The notes under the pieces: generated by a model
The model's database searches: none
The model's input: only the letters and a program-made list of their open reading frames with translations
Told to the model about the DNA's origin: nothing
NCBI RefSeq assembly: GCF_001039355.2
Contig: NW_019776113.1
Location: 656,037 to 720,036, forward strand
DNA: 64,000 nucleotides
Direction: 5' to 3'
Source of the DNA: Lingula anatina
Taxonomy: Eukaryota > Brachiopoda > Lingulata > Lingulida > Lingulidae
Program-made: the position numbers and the translations under genes
Part shown: positions 32,171-42,555 of the stretch, piece by piece
Position numbering within the stretch: the first letter of the stretch is position 1
Layout: each line of letters starts with the position of its first letter

Positions 32171-33815
32171 CAGACTTGACATTTAATATGGAATATTTCA
32201 GTTTCGAAGGTATGCCTAGGTAAAAATGCGTTCTTTTTTTCAAAAAAACTCCGATCTCATATAAGATTTGTGAATGGAGAAGTGTGTAGTCAGGTGTGTC
32301 GCTGCCAATTAACTGACTTTCCTGTCTGTTGCGCTGCTACATTATGTAATATGCAGTTGGGTAGTGTTCCTTTGGGCTGGGCAAAGCTTGGTTCTGTCAA
32401 AAAAGTATCCATATGTCGGCAACTATTGCACAGAAAAATTTGAAATTTTGCATGCAATGCAAGCGGTCAGTTTTGCAGTGCGTAAGATGAGTCAAGTAGT
32501 GCATTAAAATTATTTTAATCTATGGCAGAATGGCGCGGAAAAGACAGACATTACCAGACAGATCATAGCGCCAAACGGAACGGTCCCCACAGTTTTATAG
32601 AGTAATGCCCAGACTGATGTACCTACACAAAGGTCATCCCCAATGTATCAAAATCTTACATACAGGGTACAGGACCCACTGTCTTTCGGGACACGCTGCT
32701 GCAACTAAACAAAAAACACTTAGTCCGTTCAGAACGAGGGGTAAATTGCCACCAAAATGCGTTTTTCAAAGCCCTTAGCGAACACCAAACTGGTTTTAGC
32801 AGGTAAGAACACCAAACGTCCTCCGAGGCACCCACTGTAAACAAAACACCGTCATCTGTTTCTCTAATGAATTGGGGGCCATAACCGTTTCTGGGTAGAA
32901 CACTGAAACAGCGTGTCTTTTTTTATTGAGGTCAGATTTCACCTGCATCGCCCAATTAGTCAAAACAGAGTTTACAGATATCCAGAAGAGGCCTACGAAC
33001 AAGCATATGCCGGGTCTAAAGTGGCAAGGGTGATTGACAGTGACAGTATTTGGAGTGGATACCACATTGGTGCCAAAACACCAATGGTAGTCATCGACGA
33101 AAACCTAAACCAGATCAAATTAAAGATTGATCTCGGAACCACTTGACTATCATTTGATAGGGGGCACCTTAGGAACAATTTTAGGTTACACGGTGAGGTT
33201 GCCGGTTCACACAGAGCACTTTTTATAGCAGATAACTTACAGAACCAAGGGAATGAGCAGCTACCCTGGTCATCAAAATCGTCACATTTGAACCACATAG
33301 ACAATAGTTCGGTAGGCCATTACCCGCCGAATCAACTGGCTACATGTCCTACAACAAAACTGGACCAAATTGGACAATTTTAGACCGATGCCTGGAATAT
33401 TATTCCAGATTGAACTCTAAAAACCTATCCCAAGGAATGCCTTGCCGCTTGAGAGCGCTGGCAACAGCCAGAAGAGACGACCAGACGTACCAGCGACCAT
33501 TACTGTGACTAGCACCTGACATGAGGGTCTTTTGTGGAGCGTACAACTCTTTTACAGACGATAATTTGGAAAATATGGAGATCAAAATTATGTCTTTTAA
33601 TGGAAGTCGTATGACATATAATAGACAATGTGATTTTGTTTGCTTCTCAGGCGAATTCCATTAATGAATTGATGTCACAATGACATCAAAGAGATAATTG
33701 AAAGTTATTAAAACACGATTTTAATCCTTATTTTCATTTATCGGTGAGCAAAATAGGAAAAAAAACTGATAAAAAATTACTTGGAAAAAATATTCCATAT
33801 TAAATGTCAAGTCTG
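32171..33815 (+). mobile_element. Tc1/mariner-like transposon, complete ends, dead transposase
   Basis: The terminal repeats CAGACTTGACATTTAATATG (32171 onward) and its exact reverse complement ending at 33815 extend for at least 28 bp. TA flanks both sides. The 1645-bp length is normal for Tc1. Inside, a broken plus-strand frame matches Tc1 transposase landmarks: RFHLHR..RVYRYPEEAYEQ and KTPMVVIDENLNQIK at 32935-33120, then LPWSSKSSHLNHID near 33260-33300, with stops and frameshifts between. It sits inside the PIF/Harbinger-like element, so it inserted later. Confidence 0.85.
32530..33500 (+). pseudogene. degenerate Tc1-like DDE transposase
   Basis: Fragments in changing frames follow the Tc1 transposase order. 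They include a middle part with VFRDTLLQLNKKHLVRSERG, the first-D region around RFHLHR, the central VVIDENLN block, the LPWSSKSS.LNHID segment corresponding to the conserved LPWPSxSPDLNPIE, and an arginine-rich tail region near 33400-33480. Several stops interrupt it, so no functional enzyme can be made. Confidence 0.7.
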
Positions 33816-34558
33816 TATTAAAGCATTGTGAATAGGGCCTACTTTGTAGAAAGGTAAAAAGTCATGAATATATATGCTGCATATTACCAAATCTATTTAA
33901 GGTTATTTCATGCATTCTGTTGGTATAGCAATCAATAAAACAAATATAATAGCGTGTCTTTATTTGTACTCTTAGAAAATTAAAGCATTGTAAACACTTC
34001 ACAGAATTGTTTAAAAAAATGAAGCAAAGATAGGCCTATGCTTCCTACTACCAAATCTAAAAATTTCGGTCGATGCCATTTTGTCTACTTCGACTCACAC
34101 GTAGCAGCTAACTATCGGGTGGCCTGTCCGACCTTCAGTCCACCAAATACCACGACGCTCTTGTCGACCCTTTTTTCGCTACAAAAAAACCTGGTATGTG
34201 CTGCTTTGGACAGAATGCCGCGGCCAGCCTTTCGTATAATTGTAAAAGGGTGATATCTCCATGACAATATCAATGGCAAACCAATCCAAAACGACGGCCC
34301 CCTTCTCTTTATGACTTTAATTGTCGTGTATTTTGAAATTAATGCTAGAGATGAATTTGACGGCAAAGCTGCCATATTTCCACGTGGTGATAATACGCAT
34401 GCGCAGAAAGCTCATTTGCCGCACTCGGAACTACTCGGATGTCTCCGCAGTTGACAATGACAGTATGGAGCTTGCGGAACAAGCCGAGGATTGCCGATTG
34501 CATTTTCCGGTAAATTCAATAAAGACGTTTGCGACAACCGACTTCCTTGGGGGGGGGG

Positions 34559-34590
<32 letters not shown>

Positions 34591-34655
34591 GAGAACGGAC
34601 GAAAATCGGTGTGCGCGCAGGATGTCATCCATAAAATTAAAAAAGTGTGGCCTAA

Positions 34656-35645
34656 GATGATAGCGTTTGTAAAACTATATATTTTGGCACTGCTGAGTAC
34701 GGAAAACATACACTTTATTTTTCGATGTTAAGCACAACGCATTACTTACAGTAATCACGTAGCTGAAGGTGTCCTTAATGTACACATTCCTTCCCTCTAC
34801 ACAATAAAAATGAAATTTATTGGAGGATGAATTTAAAGAACTTGATATCCACTTTGTTAAATGTGAGAAATTTGTCAAGCCTAAAAGTAAATTGAGACTG
34901 GCCAGATATAAACTCCAAACTCGTTCACAACGTTCACAACCAGTATCGAAGGGGCAAATCAGAAGAAAGAGGCAAGTACGGTGGCCCTTAAGTGTCACCT
35001 ACCCTCAGAAAATCCTTACGACAATTGTGGAAGGAGACATGGCCGTAGCCAGTGAGAGCTTGTCCTGCGTTTGGGTCAACGTGTTTTGCTTGTGACAATT
35101 AAACTCAACCATTAGATGAAGTGTTGTGGCTCCAAGCAAAACATTCCAATACGCAATGTGGTAACAGGATAAACATTGGCAACCTTGAAGCAAATAGACT
35201 TTTATTAACCTTAAAATCGGATCTGAACAGATGAACATGATCTTTCTAGCCAAAGGAGATAACGGAACAGATCGGAACTTAATATCAAAATACAACTATC
35301 AAGGGAAGGCCGAATACCAGACCGGAATTTAATGCAAACAAGCTTGACAGCAGTGAGCCTAATATCACCTCACAGTAGCAATTTGCATTGTATATACATT
35401 GTAGCTCGGAACACACAGAAATAAATGCAGTTGTTGTAATTCCCATCTTTCTTGAGAGTTGTTCTATATGATTCTCCTCACATATGGAAGCGTTCATTTA
35501 AAGAACACAGAAACTGTTACAGGGGACACCATCCCCCTGCAACCGTAATTAATGCATAGTTAAACGCGGGGCAGATACCGGTAGTGTGTAAAATTACGAA
35601 TGCTTGGCTTTTTATCACAGATGTAAACAAATAACTGTCTCTGAC
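34656..35645. other. intergenic spacer between two transposons
   Basis: A 91-codon basic reading frame at 34820-35095 looks faintly like a Gag-type protein but is too short to assign. Nothing else is supported. Confidence 0.4.
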
Positions 35646-35649
35646 TTAA

Positions 35650-36668
35650 CCCTCAAGAGACCAAGCTATTTTACTGACTGAAATGACCAAGTGGGGTCAT
35701 CTATGACCCCATTGTGCTCTGTACAGGGATCCTTCTTATAAAAGGCTGTTGAGGGTTTATCACACCTATACTACTCCCAGGATTTAAGACAAGTATTTTA
35801 TAATGATCTAATGTAATAAGTATTTGGTAATAATACTTTTATTGCATGAAATAACCAAGCACAGATTTTAAGAACATTACACCGGTATTTAGACAGTCCT
35901 TGTCAGTTTCCACAATATTTCTCTTTTTATTTGCCACACTAAATGAAAAAAATTACATTACGAAATTACTTTGAATAAAAATATTTTGACTCATGTTGAG
36001 ATAGCATCCTGCTAACTTCAATAAGAATAATTAGCTGACTTGCTGAGTAGTAATGCTGGTAAGGAAGTGATACTACTCAGAACACATTCAATCAACTTAC
36101 ATGTATGTTACTATCACATCTGTGTATGAAACAAAATCCACACAAACAATTTGTTAATATATGTATAATATATGATATCGACAGAATTCTTTAGATTTCC
36201 GAAATACCCAAAAATTGTAACCGTCAAAATGAGAGACCCAGTTATGAGAACAAGTTCCAACAAAGCTACTGAAATTAGATTCAGCGATGCACTATAAGTG
36301 ATACTTCAAGCACAATCTTCACAAACCACTTATTTGTGCCTATGTTTTGGGCACACTGGCTGGTTGCATGAAGCACATGCATGTGGCATTTTCCTGTCAG
36401 TGTTGCGTGGGTAAAAAATTTGAATAAAATTTAAAAACTAATATTTAAAAAACTAATGTTTCTCTTTGGGGTCATAAATGACCCCACAAGAGTTTTTAAT
36501 GTATACACCACAATAATTGGTTGATCCCTACAAAAAACTGTGGAAGTGTGTAGGATTAGTAGACTGACAAACTCATGCAAGGAAAGAAAATTCGAATAAA
36601 AAATAAGGAAATGGCACATTAAATCATATGGCTGGGGTCGTAAAAGACCCCACTCGGTCACTTGAGGG
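35650..36668. mobile_element. piggyBac-like element with subterminal GGGGTC/GACCCC palindromes
   Basis: The left end CCCTCAAGAGACC follows TTAA (35646-35649). The right end GGTCACTTGAGGG is the inverted counterpart with one mismatch, followed by TAAA, one base from TTAA. Subterminal motifs GTGGGGTCATCTATGACCCC (left), GGGGTCATAAATGACCCCAC and GGGGTCGTAAAAGACCCCAC (right) repeat the same palindrome. The 1019 bp contain no recognisable transposase, so it is a non-autonomous piggyBac relative. Confidence 0.75.
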
Positions 36669-37129
36669 TAAAATACATGTATACATGTGCATATAATGAG
36701 TTTTCACGCTTTTATATCGATTCTTTGTTGTTAATTATCCGCATTTATTTCATGTCATATGTGTAGTACAGGTACATGAACCCAGTGTATGCTATCAAGA
36801 TTCTGCCACACCATCATTACTATACATTCAAAATATTTTAAGTGTCCATGTACATCCATAACGGTAGATTTATTAATATCCGACGTCTCACGATCCTTAC
36901 TCAAACGATCTAAGGGTAGATAGGTCTAAAGATAGCAATATGATATACAGTGTACATTACATATAATCGTCCGCCCCAGGGGAAGTATGACCAACTTCAG
37001 CGTTCCCAATCGCGGCAACCCCGTCTCCATTTCAAATCTACCTCATTCATACTTCAAACCGTTTCATTGACTTAGAAAAAAATTATTGCAAAATACGTTG
37101 CAGTTGCGAAATGCGTTGTGTTGCAAAAT

Positions 37130-37461
37130 GCGGTTTCACGGGGGTCATCACAGACACGAGAACTATAGCGATGTCCTGAACTGCAGTTCACCGAACAGCT
37201 GCTCCAACTTCCCAGGCTCCCACACATCATTAAGTAAAATATAGGTAAGGTGTAAGGCATTTTGGATGTTTATTCAAAGTTTCTTCTGTAATTTTAAAAA
37301 ATACGTGTACTACTATAGTCCCGCATATTACAACAGACCGCATTTTGTAACCGGTTGCAAAACCGGCTGTACAACCTGCACCAAAGGGATCAAGTCCCCC
37401 CCCACCCTCTACAGTGACCTTGACAAGCGAAGTGAGAACTGTCATCAAGGGGTCTGTCCAG
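37130..37461. pseudogene. TSP1 exon with its first half inverted (copy 1)
   Basis: On the minus strand about 37130-37226 reads GSLGSWSSCSVNCSSGHRYSSRVCDD, the N-terminal half of a TSP1 repeat. On the plus strand 37371-37461 reads a C-terminal half (LYSDLDKRSENCHQGVCPG) ending at a GTATGT donor. The two halves are separated by about 145 bp and point in opposite directions, so no repeat can be made by splicing. A similar arrangement lies upstream of gene F (53915-54264). Confidence 0.65.
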
Positions 37462-37713
37462 GTATGTGACTTATTAGTGCTGGGGAGGAATTAACCGAGT
37501 TACGGTTCTCAGGTCAGTAACCTGCTACTCGATGCGGACACCTTTCAGTGTTTGTTTTTGTTGTTAAACATGAGGTTTACGCTGTGAATGACCAGTTGGT
37601 TCTGCTAGCTGCCATTGATATTTATTTAAGTTAAAACAGTTTTCCCAAATAAAGCTCATATAGCACATGCATTAAATGTAACAATATATGTAAATTATAA
37701 GGTGTACAGCTGT

Positions 37714-37715
<2 letters not shown>

Positions 37716-37744
<29 letters not shown>
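37716..37744. repeat. (CT)n microsatellite
   Basis: A pure CT run upstream of gene D. A shorter one occurs at the matching place upstream of gene F (about 54500). Confidence 0.85.
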
Positions 37745-37749
<5 letters not shown>

Positions 37750-38018
37750 ATTTGATAACCGATAAAACCACAAAAAAACAACTGTTTTGATTTTTCATTT
37801 TAAGTTGTTTAGACCTGTTTGTTATAAATCAGTGGTAACAACATGTATGTGTTTTAGCATCTTCTACTCTTACTGGTGTAAATATGCTTTGAGAATGGTT
37901 TTGCATGACTTTATTTTGCACATCATACCATCAGGTGCACACCTTTTTTCCCAGGGTCGCCAGAAATGACGCATGTACTACTTCTGTTAATATCTCACGT
38001 TAGATGTCAACAAAGTAG

Positions 38019-38025
38019 TATAAAT
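38019..38025 (+). promoter_or_regulatory. TATA box of lectin gene D
   Basis: TATAAAT in AGTATAAATACAGAGC lies about 80 bp before the ATG. The same 16-base context occurs upstream of gene F at 54804-54819. Confidence 0.65.
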
Positions 38026-38099
38026 ACAGAGCGCCATATCAACAGGCAATTGAGACACATTTAATTGGTTTTAAGTTCTGTATACAGAATCGTTTAGGG

Positions 38100-41000
38100 A
38101 TGAAGAGTGCCCCTTTCGTCTTGGTGGCAACACTATTTCTGTCCAGCAATCTTCATTCTATCTCTGCTTCTAAGCACTGTCCGACGGACCGTGGTTACAG
38201 ATGGGTCGGCTCGTACTGTTTGCGATTTGTGAAAAATAAAGTGTCGTGGTACAGCGCCAGTGACGTTTGTAAGGACGAGGGTGGACACCTTTTGAGGTTA
38301 GAAAACCTCTCCAAAATGACTCATCTTATCGATTGGATGAACAACAACAACTGTAAGTGCATGGTTCAGGACAAAAATTGCATAAATATCAATTTTGTAA
38401 TATCTTTATCATTGTTTTATTTTCGAATGCGTATATACATTTAATATAGCATTGAGTATATATTTAAATCACTTTCTCTCTCACACACTCACGCTCATAG
38501 TCCTCCGAACTCTGAAAGGCTCTATTTAAAAGACTTAGGCGGGTAAAATCATCTTGGGAATCACTAATCAAAATACAGTTTAGCTTTTCATTTTAGTATA
38601 TGACTGGTATTGGGTAGATGGCAAAGACAACCATGATTATAACTTTCGGTGGTCTTCTAATGGCGGGCTAGTCGGATCAAATTTGTGGGCCGCCCTCGAA
38701 CCAAACCATGCATTTGGCAGTGGCCAGTTCTGTGCACACTTCTATACCTGGGTCAAACAAGGTCTTGCGGATAGTGGATGTACCTATTATAAGTTACCCT
38801 ATATTTGTGAAAATGAATCCGGTATGAGAAATATTATTACGATTCATATGTCCATATGCCAGTTCAAAAAGAAAAAAAATCTATTGTGGCCAATTAATAG
38901 AAATATGTGAGAAAATAACTTATTACATGAACTGTACATGTACTATTTGGTTTTACAACTTTCTTAAATACGAAGATATGTTAAAGTTATGCTTTCATCA
39001 CTCTGAAAATTCATTGCAGTCAATGCACAAGGAGTTTGATTACACTCAATTCTGATATGAGCGATGTTGTCTTCCATCAATTTAAGTGGTTTCGCTTACA
39101 TGATGTATACTGTTAGGAGGCACTACTAGGACCGTTTAACGTGCGGGGCAGCCAATCCGGCCTATAGTGGGCCCGATTGGCTGCCACCGTGGTTTAATCG
39201 TATACCAACATTTTTTATCAATTGAAGCCGTCGCAGGTTCTATCTTAAGTTTGTTATATAATCCATAACAACTTAGATAGATTGTCGTGGGTTGATGCAG
39301 AGAGCGAAACACACGCACAATGCAAAAAGAAAAAGAGGTTTCTGTTGATATTCAATCTTTTTATTTCGTGTCAACGGAAATAAATTGCAAACACTTCGAT
39401 GATCCTGCAACATATTATTTTTAAAATGAATTTTAGAGAACGGAGCTTGGGGATACTGGGGATCGTGGAGCTCCTGTTCTCGTTCATGTGAGAGCGGACG
39501 TCAATCTCGATATCGTTCCTGTAATAACCCAAAACCAAAGGGTCTGGGGTCGTGTCCCGGTTCATCTTATGAAACACAAGCCTGCAATACACAGCATTGT
39601 CCAGGCAAGTAGAACCAAACGTGGTATTTGGGTCAATATACCCTGTATACATATATTAAAAAACCGAAACATTCCAAGTCAACAAATTTTAGTCAATGTA
39701 AGAGATTCAATTGACATGCTCTAAAAAAATCCTTCCATTTGCGGGAATGCCAATTTAGGCTGGATATTTTAATATCTTTCGTCATAAATTGATTCATAGT
39801 TCCAATTATCAAATAAGACAAACACTTGTATACATTGAAATCTGCTGTCCAATTAATAAGTCAGTTGGTGTTTCTGTTATGCAATTACGTGCAGTACACG
39901 GAGATTGGTCGAGCTGGGAAAGTTGGGGTTCTTGTAGCAGGACTTGCGGCGGAGGAGCTAGGTTGCGTTATCGCCAATGTGCCAACCCGAAGCCTCAGCA
40001 CGGCGGGAGAGATTGCTCTACATCGATAACATCAAACAGCCAATCAGAACAGTGCAACGTTAAACCGTGCCCCAGTAAGATAAATGCATTTTTCTCAGAT
40101 AATAACTATACACACGTATTTAGATACAGTCAAAAGTATAGTTTATATATCAAAAACAAAATCCTAACAATACATTTATTGACTGTTTTTTAAAAGAAGG
40201 TCTTAATCGATGTTATCACTAGCATCTAAAGAATCATCATTTCATTTTAGTTGACGGAGCCTGGGGAAATTGGAAACATGTTTAAATATCAAAAATGCTA
40301 ATTATGCATTTTAGAGTTAATTTTAATAGCATGGTCTTAATCGAGAGCATCACTAGCATCTGGTGATAAATTATTTCATTTCAGTTGACGGAGCCTGGGC
40401 CGACTGGGCCGTTTGGACTCCATGCACAAAGACGTGTGGAGGTGGTACTATGATAAGAAGTCGTACATGTACCAACCCTAAGCCTCAACACGGAGGAAAA
40501 GACTGCATCAGGGGCAATGCCACGCAAGTTACACAATGCAATTTAAGCGATTGTCCAAGTAAGCCGTCCAAAGTAATTAAACAGCATGACTTTTAACCCT
40601 TCATGTGCACATTCGTCCGTTAATGTTATCATTTCGAACTGCAAAATGAAAATGAGATTAAACATTTATAAATTAGAAGACATCACTGGACGACTGAGGT
40701 GGTCATTATCATTAAAAACATTATTATCGCAAAAATGATTATCGCAACAAATGATTTCACTCATCTTCCTCCAGCGTGTCAACTTCATGACGTCCCTGGG
40801 ACCAATAGATCCGTGCTTGGCCCACGACTGAAGGAGAACGAGTCAGTGCGATACTACTGCTTGCCGGAATATAAGCTTGTTGGAGGCAGCGAAATTCGTA
40901 CATGTCAGGCGAATGGGTCTTTGTCTAACGAAGAACCTAAATGTACCAGTAAGTTTTAGTTCTGTTAATTAACTTGCTTCATCCTAGTACTTTCCCATTT

Positions 41001-41649
41001 GTTACTCTGGGTTTGTGATAGACAAGAGTGGTGTTACATATTGTTTCATTTTGTAGCAACTGGAATTGGAAAAAAGTCTAAGACGTAACATAACCGTCTT
41101 CGGCTTTTGAAAGATATAATAAAAAACATGGGTATGTCTCAATAGTTTAAATAAAATGATACGCATTGGGATGGTCACCGTAAATGACAGAGAGGAATTG
41201 AAGAAAACATAGCGGTAGAATGAACGGAAGAATGATTCCAGATTGTTGCTATACTGTTTTGACAGATACAAATTCACCCAATAGTCAGAGTTACTTATTC
41301 AAAATAATGTTGTGTTTTCAAATGTTGTGGAGACGCGCGATATATCCCAAATGGATGAAACTAATGTCGGGTATGTGATAACAAAGCATGTTTTTCAATA
41401 TTTCTAGAATGCTGTGGAATGGCACGTTTCATCGTAAACGGCTATCCTGACACGTTTGCCTCCTTGTGCTATGGTGATCACGTCAGCTATCTGTGCGACA
41501 GAGGATACAAGTCCTCAAACAACACACCTATCGTCTGCTCGTCACCCTACGAATGGAAGTACATACCCCTGCCTAAATGTGAACGTAAGATACGTCTATT
41601 TCCCAGGTTAAAATAAGTCCCTCACGAGCTGCGGCAGCTTTTTCGTTCT

Positions 41650-41718
<69 letters not shown>

Positions 41719-42502
41719 CTCTCTTTTGGTCTGCTTTTGTTATTTATTTACTATACTCTCTTTTGGTCTGCTTTTGTTATTTATTTACTTATCTTTAGGA
41801 TTCCTCATGATGCTAACTTTCTTCAGTGAAATCGAATGGATATTCAAACAATGTCAGAAACCAGACGCTTTTGGTTTTATACAATCATACATACCTACGC
41901 ATATATTCTAATGTATTTATGTCATCATCGTTAACAGCCACTGGTAACTGCAAAAGCAATGACCTCCAGGCCCCACAGGGTGGCCATAAAGCTTGCACCG
42001 ACCTTGACCAAGGGAAGTTCTGCTACATGAGGTGTGCCGATGGTCAGAAGTACATCGGCGGGTCTGATGTGTTTGAATGTAACGCCAAAACTGGGTGGGC
42101 GTGGCAAGTAAGGGTACTTGGAGGAGCTGATTACATGCCTAGCGCTGTAGGCAGGTGTCAAGGTGAGCAGCCATTTTTAATTTGCTGCACTTATTGCAGT
42201 CTTTTAAAAATGTTCATACCTTCAAAATGTGTATATTGGTTTATATATACTATATAATGTTATATACATTATATATATTATATAATGTTTAATAAATTAC
42301 AGTACCAGAAGGCGATTCTGGACTCCTCCTATGGCTTGAGGGTCTAGAAACTGAGACGACATCGACGGAAACGGAAGAGAGTTTGAGGGAATTGATTATG
42401 AAAGAAATGAGACAAAAATTCGCCGCAGCTAATATCTGCACCGGGATTTGCACGGTTAGTTAGAAAATAGTTACATCTCCAACAAAATTGAAAATAAATT
42501 CN

Positions 42503-42555
<53 letters not shown>

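Larger units (their letters stand above)
31975..34652. mobile_element. PIF/Harbinger-like DNA transposon carrying a nested Tc1-like element
   Basis: The left end GGCCACACTTTTTT..TTTTATGGATGACATCCT is repeated inverted at the right end (about 32 bp, two mismatches). TAA flanks both sides (31972-31974 and 34653-34655), the 3-bp TWA duplication typical of PIF/Harbinger. Removing the nested 1645-bp Tc1-like element leaves about 1030 bp without a recognised transposase, so it is probably non-autonomous. The right arm is CpG-richer than its surroundings and holds a G/T homopolymer tract (about 34549-34591). Confidence 0.7.

Noticed and set aside
34112-34375. Minus-strand 87-codon frame inside the Harbinger-like element
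   Set aside because: No recognisable transposase or DNA-binding motif; probably chance in CpG-richer sequence.
34820-35095. Basic 91-codon frame that faintly resembles a Ty3/Gypsy-type Gag
   Set aside because: Too short, no zinc knuckle, and no protease, reverse transcriptase or LTR nearby.
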